NCBI GenBank assembly: GCA_964504155.1
Contig: CAZDCZ010000044.1
Span: 1-27,360, forward strand
DNA length: 27,360 nt
Direction: 5' to 3'
Source: CAZDCZ01 sp964504155
Lineage (GTDB): Bacteria > Bacteroidota > Bacteroidia > Bacteroidales > UBA12077
The position numbers and the translations under genes are program-made. Positions 9,111 through 16,453 of the stretch are shown piece after piece. The notes under the pieces were generated by a model, which made no database searches, was not told the DNA's origin, and saw nothing but the letters and a program-made list of their open reading frames with translations. The first letter of the stretch is position 1. The number at the start of each line of letters is the position of its first letter.

Positions 9111-9153
9111 AAAAAAGAGCAGTTTGGTATTCACATCAAACTGCTCTTTTTTT
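9111..9153. terminator. Bidirectional intrinsic terminator between queA and the uracil-DNA glycosylase gene
   Basis: A perfect stem of about 15 bp (around 9112-9126 and 9137-9151; core GAGCAGTTTG/CAAACTGCTC) with a 10-nt loop is flanked by an A-run on the left and a T-run on the right. It therefore works in both directions and serves the two convergent genes. Confidence 0.92.
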
Positions 9154-9160
9154 ATAACAA

Positions 9161-9206
9161 CCTGAGTTCGATGTAAACTGTAAACAAAGCTTACATCGAA
9201 CTCAGG
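9161..9206. repeat. Perfect 16-bp inverted repeat next to the terminator
   Basis: The arms are 9161-9176 (CCTGAGTTCGATGTAA) and 9191-9206, separated by 14 nt. The arms are richer in G+C than the surroundings. There is no T-run on either side, so this is not a standard terminator. It could be a dispersed intergenic repeat, a protein-binding site or an mRNA 3'-end stabiliser for the uracil-DNA glycosylase transcript, which ends 23 nt away. Confidence 0.75.
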
Positions 9207-9228
9207 CTAATACTGTTTTGTTTGCACT

Positions 9229-9822
9229 TTAGCAATGTTTTGAATAATGCGATTTGTCGACAATTTCGCGATATTTTGCTACAATTTTTTTAAAATCTTC
9301 CCAAGCATCTCTTTTAAGATTCACATTTCGTAATAATGCTGCCGGATGAAAAGTTGGCATAACAAGTCTCCCTTTCCAATCAATCCAATTACCACGCACT
9401 TTAGTTATTCTCAAATCGGGGTCGATTAAACCTTTTAAAGCTGTAGCCCCCAACAAAATAATAATTTTCGGATTTACTAATTCTATTTGTTTATACAAAT
9501 ATGGCAAGCAAGCATCGCGTTCTTCAGGTAAGGGATTTCTATTTTCCGGTGGACGGCATTTTACTATGTTTCCGATAAAAACATGTTTCTCACGAGAAAA
9601 ACCACAAGCTTCAAGTATTTTATCTAATAATTCTCCCGATTTACCAACAAAGGCTTTTCCTTCTTTATCTTCATAATATCCCGGACCTTCACCAATAATA
9701 AAAATCTCTGCATTAGGATTACCATCTCCAAACACAACATTATTACGTGTTTCAGACAATTTGCATTTATTACATTTCTGAACAATTTCTTTTAACTTGA
9801 CAAATTCTATATTAGCTTCCAT
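9229..9822 (-). CDS. Uracil-DNA glycosylase, family 4 (4Fe-4S)
   Basis: A 197-residue cytosolic DNA repair enzyme that removes uracil from DNA. The four cysteines that bind the 4Fe-4S cluster are present at 17, 20, 89 and 105. Motif A is GEGPGYYEDKEGKAFVGKSGELLD at about 44-67, and motif B (HPAALLRN) is near the C-terminus. All identify family 4. The length is typical. It is convergent with queA and transcribed away from the LTXXQ gene, with about 190 nt of untranslated or weakly coding DNA upstream. A perfect -7 promoter box lies far upstream, at 10001-10008. Confidence 0.92.
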   Translation of the reverse strand: MEANIEFVKLKEIVQKCNKCKLSETRNNVVFGDGNPNAEIFIIGEGPGYYEDKEGKAFVGKSGELLDKILEACGFSREKHVFIGNIVKCRPPENRNPLPEERDACLPYLYKQIELVNPKIIILLGATALKGLIDPDLRITKVRGNWIDWKGRLVMPTFHPAALLRNVNLKRDAWEDFKKIVAKYREIVDKSHYSKHC

Positions 9823-9835
9823 AATTTATATTTTT

Positions 9836-9913
9836 CTAAACAATAACATTTTGAGCATCTCCATCAATCCACTTTTTAATATTTTCTATTACAATATTGC
9901 CTCTATTTCTCAT
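9836..9913 (-). CDS. Possible 25-codon leader ORF upstream of the uracil-DNA glycosylase gene
   Basis: An ATG at 9911-9913 opens a 25-residue frame (MRNRGNIVIENIKKWIDGDAQ... ending at TAG 9836-9838), 13 nt ahead of the glycosylase start. The frame also stays open a few codons upstream of the ATG. The peptide has no recognised family. It may be a leader peptide, a remnant of an older gene or chance. Confidence 0.15.
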   Translation of the reverse strand: MRNRGNIVIENIKKWIDGDAQNVIV

Positions 9914-10000
9914 TAGAAATTCATATTGGTTCAAGCAATACTATTTTCATGAGCTTTTTAAAATGTAATTAGCTGGCAATCTGTTTTTATTATATCATCT

Positions 10001-10008
10001 CAAAGTTA
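10001..10008 (-). promoter_or_regulatory. Putative -7 promoter box for the uracil-DNA glycosylase transcript
   Basis: The minus strand reads TAACTTTG, a perfect TAnnTTTG. It lies immediately downstream (in the minus sense) of the LTXXQ gene terminator. It would give a start near 9994 and a leader of about 170 nt before the glycosylase. The -33 position falls within the terminator hairpin and has no TTTG. Confidence 0.35.
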
Positions 10009-10012
10009 AAAT

Positions 10013-10051
10013 AAAAAAGCTGTTCAAATATATTATTTGAACAGCTTTTTT
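10013..10051. terminator. Intrinsic terminator of the LTXXQ gene (works both ways)
   Basis: A perfect 18-bp stem (10013-10030 and 10034-10051) with a 3-nt loop. The minus-strand transcript ends in a run of U. It starts 20 nt after the stop codon of the LTXXQ gene. Confidence 0.92.
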
Positions 10052-10070
10052 AAACTTATAGATTTTACCC

Positions 10071-10637
10071 CTAATTAAACCTACTATTATTTCCTTGTCG
10101 ATTACCATCACCCGGTCTATCAGCATTTCCACAACCTGTTCCGTAACCACTACCAAATCCATTGCCATTTCTGTTATTGCGATCTTTTCTATGGCCTCGA
10201 CCATTATTCATACCTCTGCCATTATAACTATCGAAAATTATTTTTTGCTTATCGTTTAATAAAGTTCTTACCGATTTACGATGTTTTGCTGAAGCTTTTA
10301 ACATATTGTTATGCAAGGCGCTCATTTTATCAATTACATTATTTATCTCATTCAAGTCAGAATTGTCAGATGTCATTAATGTTTGTTTTCGAGCTCTAAG
10401 TTCATTCATTTTATTTCTGTTTGTTTGCATATTTTTTAAATGCGACAATCTAAGAGTTTCTATCTGTGTTTGCTGTTCATCGGACAAATCAAGTGCAGTA
10501 ACACACATATTATTCTGGTTAAAGTTCATTCCTCTACCTTGCATTCCACGCATTCCTTTTTGAGCAAAAATACTTGAGCTTGTAAATAAGAAAATTGCAG
10601 CAGCAATTACTATTGTTTTAAATTTTAATGTTTTCAT
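10071..10637 (-). CDS. Spy/CpxP-like LTXXQ periplasmic protein with Gly/Asn/Arg-rich tail
   Basis: A 188-residue secreted protein. A signal peptide occupies about 1-25 (cleavage before QKG, after SIFA). Residues 45-140 form the helical LTXXQ fold: a first motif LSDEQQTQIETL and a second LNDKQKIIFDSY, with a basic, Asn- and Arg-rich helix between them. This fold is shared with the periplasmic chaperone Spy and the stress regulator CpxP. Residues 141-188 are low-complexity Gly/Asn/Arg/Asp and probably disordered. The inferred role is periplasmic chaperone or stress sensing, not proven. No sigma factor or two-component partner is adjacent. The gene stands alone between two terminators. Confidence 0.8.
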   Translation of the reverse strand: MKTLKFKTIVIAAAIFLFTSSSIFAQKGMRGMQGRGMNFNQNNMCVTALDLSDEQQTQIETLRLSHLKNMQTNRNKMNELRARKQTLMTSDNSDLNEINNVIDKMSALHNNMLKASAKHRKSVRTLLNDKQKIIFDSYNGRGMNNGRGHRKDRNNRNGNGFGSGYGTGCGNADRPGDGNRQGNNSRFN

Positions 10638-10805
10638 AATTTTAATAATTTGTGCCTTAGCTTTATTTAAAAATAATTATTTAATCATTCTGCAGTATGT
10701 TAGTAATTATCTTGCCTTGGCTAGTTTAAGAAAAATATTAATTTAATAAAAATTGTTTTCTATAAGTTAGACCCTGTATTTATAATTTTATTACATAATG
10801 TAATA

Positions 10806-10836
10806 AAAAAAACGAAAGGCACTCATAAAGAGCACC
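10806..10836 (-). terminator. Strand-specific intrinsic terminator of the ctpA transcript
   Basis: In the minus sense, GGTGCTC (10836-10830) pairs with GAGTGCC (10824-10818) through five Watson-Crick and two G-U pairs around a 5-nt loop, followed by TTTCG and a T-run. In the plus sense the same bases mismatch, so it functions only for minus-strand transcripts. It lies about 90 nt after the ctpA stop. Confidence 0.8.
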
Positions 10837-10926
10837 TTCCCTAACCTAAAAAATCCTAAAATTACTAATACTATTTTTCTATTGTATATTTTATTGTTAG
10901 ATACAAATTTTGCACTAAAGTTTAAT

Positions 10927-12501
10927 TTACTGTAGTTCTGAGATGCATTTTTTTAATGTTTTATCAATATCTTTAATAATTGGATAAAATCCTTTATTAT
11001 CGATAATATTTCTAGCAATATAAGCTTTTAATTGCGTTTTTATTAATTCTTTCGACTTATCAAAACCTTTAATATTTTTAGATACACCATTAGAATCTGC
11101 AAAATTTACAAAATCATTAAAAACATTATTTTCTTCAAGATATTTATTTATTACACGATAATTATCGAGATTTTTTAATTCATCTCTATTATTATCGACA
11201 TAAACAAACGCATATTTATATATTAGTCCCTTATTTGAAATCTCGGCAAGATATTTTGAATATCCTGATGTATCGATTGACACAAAAATATCGGGCATTA
11301 TTCCTCCCCCTCCATATACAACATTTCCTTTTGGAGTTACAAATTTTAGTGAATCGACAAAGTGAATACTATCTGCTTCTGTAAATTCGCCATTTTCAAA
11401 TCTATCATTTAAGTCTTTGTAATAACTATCTACTCCATTTTTATATGACTTTTGAATACATCTTCCGGTGGGAGTGTAATATCTGGCAATAGTTAGTCGT
11501 ATTGCCGAACCATCAGATAATTGACTTTGTTCTTGCACTAAACCTTTTCCAAAAGAGCGACGTCCCACAATTATTCCTCTGTCGTTATCTTGGATTGCTC
11601 CTGCAAGAATTTCGCTTGCCGAAGCAGACCACTCATCAATAAGTATTGCAACATCTAAGTCTTTACATAAGCCTCTTGATGTTGAATAAATATCATTTCG
11701 TGAACTAGATTTTCCTTGTGTATATACTATTAATTTTCCTTGCTCTAAAAATTGATCTGCAATATTTGTAGCAGCATTCATAAACCCACCACTATTACCT
11801 CGTAAATCTATTACTATTTTTTTTACTGATTTCTGTTTTAATTTTTCAACAGCTTCAAGAAACTCCTTATAAGTTGTACTTGCAAACCTGCTTATTTTAA
11901 TATATCCAATCTCGTCATTAATCATATAAGATACATCAACACTATATAACGGTATTTTATCTCTTACAATATCGAAAAATAAGATATGATCACAATTTTT
12001 TCTTTCGATTCCCACATTTACTTTTGTTCCACGCTGACCTTTAAGCTTACCTATAATGTCGCTATTAGACATGTTTACTCCGGCAATTATTGTATCGTTA
12101 ACTATTACAATTCTATCGCCGGGCATAATTCCTATTCTTTCCGAAGGCCCTCCTGTAACAGTACTTATAACAATAACAGTATCTTTTTGCATATTAAACA
12201 ATATACCTATACCATCGAAATTTCCTTTTAATGGCTCGTTAACTCTTTCAAGTTCTTTAGCAGGAATATATACAGAATGTGGATCGAGTTGTTTTAACAT
12301 TGCCGGTATTGCAGCTTCCTCGAGAGTATTATTATTTACTGTATCGACATATCGTCTATCAATATAGTTTAATACACTAGATAACTTATTTTGATTATAA
12401 AATCCCGAATTTGAATTTGTGATTTTTTCTAACTTTCTTCCTAATAATAACCCAACAACTAGAATTAAAGAAAAAGCAATGGGTAAATAATATTTTTTCA
12501 T
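10927..12501 (-). CDS. C-terminal processing (tail-specific) protease, S41 family
   Basis: A 524-residue envelope protease of the CtpA type. An N-terminal signal anchor (about 5-21) places it in the periplasm. A PDZ domain lies at about 85-175 (LKGNFDGIGI at the start and MPGDRIVIVND in the ligand-binding part). The S41 catalytic domain follows, with VIDLRGNSGG (about 230-239), the catalytic Ser294 in SASASE and Lys319 in FGKG, 25 residues apart as in the family. A further C-terminal region of about 180 residues has no assigned role. It likely trims or degrades envelope proteins. The gene lies 82 nt downstream of the dCMP deaminase gene, a frequent pairing in Bacteroidota, and probably shares its transcript. 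Confidence 0.92.
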   Translation of the reverse strand: MKKYYLPIAFSLILVVGLLLGRKLEKITNSNSGFYNQNKLSSVLNYIDRRYVDTVNNNTLEEAAIPAMLKQLDPHSVYIPAKELERVNEPLKGNFDGIGILFNMQKDTVIVISTVTGGPSERIGIMPGDRIVIVNDTIIAGVNMSNSDIIGKLKGQRGTKVNVGIERKNCDHILFFDIVRDKIPLYSVDVSYMINDEIGYIKISRFASTTYKEFLEAVEKLKQKSVKKIVIDLRGNSGGFMNAATNIADQFLEQGKLIVYTQGKSSSRNDIYSTSRGLCKDLDVAILIDEWSASASEILAGAIQDNDRGIIVGRRSFGKGLVQEQSQLSDGSAIRLTIARYYTPTGRCIQKSYKNGVDSYYKDLNDRFENGEFTEADSIHFVDSLKFVTPKGNVVYGGGGIMPDIFVSIDTSGYSKYLAEISNKGLIYKYAFVYVDNNRDELKNLDNYRVINKYLEENNVFNDFVNFADSNGVSKNIKGFDKSKELIKTQLKAYIARNIIDNKGFYPIIKDIDKTLKKCISELQ

Positions 12502-12583
12502 TCGTTTATTTTTGTATAATTATCACATATTACAATTATGTAAATTTTTAAATACCTTATATGTATAAGATGTAAAAAACAAT

Positions 12584-13030
12584 TTACAACTCCAGATGCA
12601 CTGTTTCAATATTAGCTCTTTCTAGGAGATTTAAACCCTCAACATTATGATATTTTTGTAAGAATACTACTCTTTTAATTCCTGCCTGAATAATTAATTT
12701 AGAACATTCCATGCATGGAGAAGTAGTTACATACAAAGTAGCATCTTGACTACTATTATTTGATTTTGCTACTTTAGTTATTGCATTTGCTTCGGCATGT
12801 AAAACATATGGTTTGGTTTTGTTATTTTCTTCTTCACAAACATTTTCAAAACCCGAGGGTGTTCCATTATAGCCATCAGAGATAATCATTTTTTCTTTAA
12901 CTATCAGAGCCCCAACCTGTCGGCGTTTACAATATGAATTTTTAGCCCATATTGAAGCCATTTCAAGATATCTTTTATCTAGTAATTTTTGTTTTTCATT
13001 ATCAGTATGGGCAGAATCAGATTTGCACAT
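12584..13030 (-). CDS. dCMP deaminase family protein (zinc-dependent)
   Basis: A 148-residue cytosolic deaminase. The zinc-binding set is intact: His78 and the catalytic Glu80 in HAE, and Cys106 and Cys109 in PCMEC. The GYNGTPSGFENVCEE segment (about 53-67) is typical of dCMP deaminases, which make dUMP for thymidylate synthesis. It resembles the ComEB-type proteins. The ATG at 13028-13030 lies only about 20 nt after the tRNA terminator, so the promoter is probably within or beyond the tRNA region, or the gene is expressed by read-through. It is followed by the CtpA-type protease gene. Confidence 0.9.
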   Translation of the reverse strand: MCKSDSAHTDNEKQKLLDKRYLEMASIWAKNSYCKRRQVGALIVKEKMIISDGYNGTPSGFENVCEEENNKTKPYVLHAEANAITKVAKSNNSSQDATLYVTTSPCMECSKLIIQAGIKRVVFLQKYHNVEGLNLLERANIETVHLEL

Positions 13031-13051
13031 ATTTTATATATTTACTTGTAC

Positions 13052-13075
13052 AAAAAAACCATCTTAACGATGGTC
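13052..13075 (-). terminator. Intrinsic terminator downstream of tRNA-Leu
   Basis: In the minus sense ACCATC and GATGGT form a 6-bp stem with a 5-nt loop, followed by a run of six T at 13052-13057. It begins 8 nt after the tRNA 3' end. Confidence 0.8.
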
Positions 13076-13082
13076 TAAAATG

Positions 13083-13166
13083 TACCCAGAGTCGGGCTCG
13101 AACCGACACGAACTAATGTTCACTGGTGTTTGAGACCAGCGCGTCTACCAATTCCGCCACCTGGGC
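13083..13166 (-). tRNA. tRNA-Leu(CAA)
   Basis: An 84-nt class II tRNA. The anticodon stem CTGGT/ACCAG encloses the loop CTCAAAC, so the anticodon is CAA (reads UUG). A long variable arm (TGAAC/GTTCG-like) is present, as expected for leucine. The T arm is GTCGG-TTCGAGC-CCGAC. The acceptor stem is GCCCAGG/TCTGGGT with G-U pairs at both ends. The discriminator is A, and the 3' CCA is not encoded. A perfect promoter precedes it and a terminator follows. Confidence 0.97.
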
Positions 13167-13192
13167 ATAATAATCAATGAACCTTTGCAGTG

Positions 13193-13223
13193 CAAAAATA
13201 TAGAATGTTTTTATATACACAAA
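13193..13223 (-). promoter_or_regulatory. Perfect Bacteroidota housekeeping promoter of tRNA-Leu
   Basis: The minus strand has TTTG (13223-13220), 19 nt of spacer and TATTTTTG (13200-13193). This exactly matches TTTG-N19-TAnnTTTG. The predicted start is near 13186, giving a leader of about 20 nt before the mature tRNA. Confidence 0.8.
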
Positions 13224-13307
13224 TTATTTACTTAAAATAAAACCAAAGTATAAACAATTATTAAAATTACATTTATTAATGTTTAACAGATTTTAAATAG
13301 AAATAAA

Positions 13308-15200
13308 TTATTTTATGCACTTTTTAACTTCTCGTACAATTCCATCTACATCGAAACCACATTCAGTAATCAACTCATTAGGAGAGCCTTGCTCTACAAA
13401 CTTATCAGGAACACCTAATCTTTTAATCTCGAGAGAATATGAATTTTCCGACATAAACTCAAGAACAGCACTTCCTAAACCTCCAACAACAGTTCCGTCT
13501 TCGATTGTAATTATTCTTTTATATTGTTTAGCTACCTTATGTAATAAATCTTTGTCGAGAGGTTTAACAAAACGCATATCGAAATGTCCAATATAAATAT
13601 CTTCTTTTTCTAATATTTTAGATGCTTCAACAACAAAATTTCCAACAGGACCAATACTTAAAACTGCAATATCTTTCCCTTCGCTAATTACTCTTCCTTT
13701 ACCTACGGGGATTTCTTTCATTGTTTTTTTCCAATCGGGCATAACACCCCTCCCACGAGGATAACGAATAACAAAAGCCCCTTTATTTTCAAGTTGTGCC
13801 GTAAACATCAAATTTCTCAATTCTTCTTCGTTCATAGGAGAAGAAACAGTAATATTTGGAATACATCGCATATATGCCAAGTCAAATACTCCATGATGAG
13901 TTGCTCCATCTTCGCCAACAATGCCGCCTCTATCGAGACAAAATACTACATTAAGATTCTGGATAGCAACATCGTGAATAACCTGGTCGTAAGCTCTTTG
14001 CATAAACGATGAATAAATATTACAAAATGGCAACATCCCTTCAACAGCCAATCCTGCAGAAAAAGTAACAGCATGTTGCTCAGCTATACCTACATCAAAA
14101 GTACGGTCGGGCATCTCTTCCATCATTAATTTTAACGACGACCCTGTTGGCATTGCAGGTGTAATACCCAATATTTTTTTATTTTTCTTTGCCAACTCAA
14201 TAATAGTATATCCAAATACATCTTGATATTTTGGAGGAATATCTTTTTTGGAAAATTGAGTAATTACCTCTCCTGTCTTCTTATCGAATTTTCCGGGAGC
14301 ATGCCATTGAGTTTGATGTAATTCGGCTTGTTTAAAACCTTTTCCTTTTTTTGTTACACAATGCAATAATTTTGGTCCGGGAATATCTTTTAAATCATTT
14401 AATATCTTTGCAAGATAAATAACATCATGCCCATCTACAGGTCCAAAATATCGAAAATTTAAAGATTCAAATAAATTACTTTGTTTAAAAACAATTGACT
14501 TTGTGGCATTCTCTATTTTCTGAACTAATGTTTGAGATTTTATTCCTAATTTATTTAATTTCCCAAGTATATTCCACACCCTATTTTTAAGTCTATTATA
14601 TGTTTTCGATGTAGTAATGTCGAGCAAATATTCTTTTAATGCACCAACATTAGGATCAATAGCCATATTGTTATCGTTAAGAATAACAAGAAGATTTGTA
14701 TTTTCTATTCCGGCATTATTTAAGCCTTCGAAGGCTAAACCTCCGGTCATTGCCCCATCTCCAATAATAGCTACTACATATTTGTTGAGCTGATTATTAT
14801 ACCTTGCTGCTTTTGCAATTCCCAAAGCTGCCGAAATTGATGTTGATGCATGTCCAACACCAAATGCATCGTATTCGCTTTCAGAAATTTTTGGGAAACC
14901 ACTTATTCCTTTATATCTTCTATTTGTTTTAAAAATATCTTTTCGTCCGGTAAGAATTTTATGTCCATAAGCCTGATGACCAACATCCCATATTAATTTA
15001 TCGTAAGGAGTATTAAAAATATAATGTAAAGCAACTGTTAATTCCACAACCCCCAAACTAGCACCAAAATGCCCCGGATTTGAAGAAACAATATCAATAA
15101 TATACTGTCTTAATTCATCACTAAGAGCAGGCAATTCATCTAATCTCAGCTTTCTTAAATCAGCAGGAAAATTTATTTTATCTAATAATGCATACGACAT
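13308..15200 (-). CDS. dxs: 1-deoxy-D-xylulose-5-phosphate synthase
   Basis: A 630-residue thiamine diphosphate enzyme. It condenses pyruvate with glyceraldehyde 3-phosphate in the first step of the MEP isoprenoid pathway. Features are complete: the SNPGHFGASLG substrate loop with His44, the thiamine-binding motif from GDG (147-149) to NDN (near 176), the EQHAVTFSAGLA block with the catalytic Glu, and the C-terminal transketolase domain. I chose the ATG at 15198-15200 rather than the upstream in-frame GTG at 15225-15227. The GTG overlaps a perfect -7 promoter box, so it would not be in the mRNA, and homologues begin close to the YALLDKINFPADL segment. The gene is monocistronic and divergent from the OmpA-family gene. 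Confidence 0.95.
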   Translation of the reverse strand: MSYALLDKINFPADLRKLRLDELPALSDELRQYIIDIVSSNPGHFGASLGVVELTVALHYIFNTPYDKLIWDVGHQAYGHKILTGRKDIFKTNRRYKGISGFPKISESEYDAFGVGHASTSISAALGIAKAARYNNQLNKYVVAIIGDGAMTGGLAFEGLNNAGIENTNLLVILNDNNMAIDPNVGALKEYLLDITTSKTYNRLKNRVWNILGKLNKLGIKSQTLVQKIENATKSIVFKQSNLFESLNFRYFGPVDGHDVIYLAKILNDLKDIPGPKLLHCVTKKGKGFKQAELHQTQWHAPGKFDKKTGEVITQFSKKDIPPKYQDVFGYTIIELAKKNKKILGITPAMPTGSSLKLMMEEMPDRTFDVGIAEQHAVTFSAGLAVEGMLPFCNIYSSFMQRAYDQVIHDVAIQNLNVVFCLDRGGIVGEDGATHHGVFDLAYMRCIPNITVSSPMNEEELRNLMFTAQLENKGAFVIRYPRGRGVMPDWKKTMKEIPVGKGRVISEGKDIAVLSIGPVGNFVVEASKILEKEDIYIGHFDMRFVKPLDKDLLHKVAKQYKRIITIEDGTVVGGLGSAVLEFMSENSYSLEIKRLGVPDKFVEQGSPNELITECGFDVDGIVREVKKCIK

Positions 15201-15226
15201 TCTAATCTTTCTTATTTTATTCGACA

Positions 15227-15234
15227 CAAAGATA
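15227..15234 (-). promoter_or_regulatory. Putative -7 promoter box of dxs
   Basis: The minus strand reads TATCTTTG, a perfect TAnnTTTG. It is 27 nt upstream of the chosen dxs ATG and gives an expected start near 15220. A TTTG lies upstream but 15 nt away rather than 19-21, so the -33 element is uncertain. Confidence 0.5.
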
Positions 15235-15282
15235 TTAATTATTTTTACTCAAATTAACGTAAATCATCATAAACATATTTTA

Positions 15283-15290
15283 TATATTTG
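15283..15290 (+). promoter_or_regulatory. Putative -7 promoter box of the OmpA-family lipoprotein gene
   Basis: TATATTTG is a perfect TAnnTTTG, 37-43 nt upstream of the two candidate ATG codons. No clear TTTG occurs at -33. It faces away from the dxs box at 15227-15234. Confidence 0.45.
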
Positions 15291-15326
15291 CTATATTAAT
15301 TAATCGTTTTCTAATTCCTAATAATT

Positions 15327-16343
15327 ATGATTATGAAATTTAAGTTTAAATATTTGTTACTATTTATATTACTGTTAAATATCTTGTCGGGATGTGTTCC
15401 GGCAAAACAATTTGAAAAATTACAAAATACCTATTTAAGTTGTAATGATGAACGAGATATTTTAAAAGAAAAAAATAAAAATCTCAGTGTTTCTAATACC
15501 GAATTAGAATCGAAATTTAATGTAATGGAAAATAAATTGTTGGAGCTACAAAAAGATAGTATTAATTATGAATACAAATTGCTTTCGACAACTCAAAAAT
15601 ATGACAAATTAAACAGACAATATTCTAATTTGCAAAAAACTCAAGACCTGCTTTTAAAAGGAAATGCAAAAGAAACTAAACGTTTGTTAGTTGAATTACA
15701 AAATACTCAAGATAATTTGCAAGAAAAAGAAGATAGACTTAAGGTATTAAAAAGCAACTTAAATATTGAGCAAAACAATCTTACAAAACTAAAAACAGAA
15801 CTTGAAGCTCGGAATGCTCGGCTAATAGAACTTGAACAAATATTACATAAGAAAGATTCATCTGTTAATGTTCTTAAGAACAATGTTTCGAAAGCACTTC
15901 TTGGTTTTACCAACAAAGGATTACAGGTATATCAGAAAAATGGGAAAGTTTATGTTTCTTTAGAAGAAAAACTTCTTTTTAAATCGGGCAGTTTTGATGT
16001 TGATGCTAAAGGAGTTTCTGCATTAAAAAAACTTGCAGAGGTTCTTGAAAAAAATAAAGATATTAATATTATGGTTGAAGGACATACTGATAATCTTTCA
16101 TATATCCCCGATGAAGCCATAAAAGACAATTGGGATTTAAGTGCTAAAAGAGCAACTGCTATAGTTAGGATATTAATGAAAAATTCAACAATTAGCGGAA
16201 AAAGAATTATTGCATCCGGAAGAAGTAAATATATTCCTATTGACCCTGCAAAAACCGATGCTGCTCGTCGAAAAAACAGAAGAACCGAAATAATCCTTAC
16301 TCCTAAATTGGATGAGTTGTTAAAAGTTCTCGAAACAAATTAA
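15327..16343 (+). CDS. OmpA-family outer membrane lipoprotein with coiled coil
   Basis: A 338-residue lipoprotein. A lipoprotein signal ends in the lipobox LSGC, with Cys23 as the lipidated residue. Residues about 30-185 are Lys/Glu/Leu-rich heptad sequence, a long coiled coil. Residues about 215-330 form an OmpA-like peptidoglycan-binding domain: KSGSFDVDAKGVSALKKLAE, EGHTDN, and NWDLSAKRATAIVRIL with the Asp and Arg that contact diaminopimelate. It probably tethers the outer membrane to peptidoglycan across a long spacer. ATG at 15327 and ATG at 15333 are both possible starts. It is followed by its own terminator and is therefore not cotranscribed with the receptor operon. Confidence 0.88.
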   Translation: MIMKFKFKYLLLFILLLNILSGCVPAKQFEKLQNTYLSCNDERDILKEKNKNLSVSNTELESKFNVMENKLLELQKDSINYEYKLLSTTQKYDKLNRQYSNLQKTQDLLLKGNAKETKRLLVELQNTQDNLQEKEDRLKVLKSNLNIEQNNLTKLKTELEARNARLIELEQILHKKDSSVNVLKNNVSKALLGFTNKGLQVYQKNGKVYVSLEEKLLFKSGSFDVDAKGVSALKKLAEVLEKNKDINIMVEGHTDNLSYIPDEAIKDNWDLSAKRATAIVRILMKNSTISGKRIIASGRSKYIPIDPAKTDAARRKNRRTEIILTPKLDELLKVLETN

Positions 16344-16358
16344 GATATTATAGAATCT

Positions 16359-16396
16359 TATACTCTTAGTACAAAACCTTTTGTATTAAGAGTATA
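16359..16396 (+). terminator. Intrinsic terminator-like hairpin after the OmpA-family gene
   Basis: An 18-bp stem (16359-16376 and 16379-16396) with one G-T pair and almost no loop starts 15 nt after the stop codon. It is followed by a short T-rich stretch (ATTTCTCTTT). The U-run is weak but the stem is strong. Confidence 0.65.
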
Positions 16397-16453
16397 ATTT
16401 CTCTTTCGCAAAGAAAATTCAATATTTATACTTTTTTTAGACAGATATTAAAA

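Noticed and set aside
10306..10563. An 85-codon plus-strand frame over the LTXXQ gene
   Set aside because: It is antisense to a well-supported secreted protein and has no recognisable features.
12556..12569. Palindrome CTTATATGTATAAG between the dCMP deaminase and ctpA genes
   Set aside because: It is short and made almost wholly of A/T, has no T-run, and is of a kind expected by chance in this composition.
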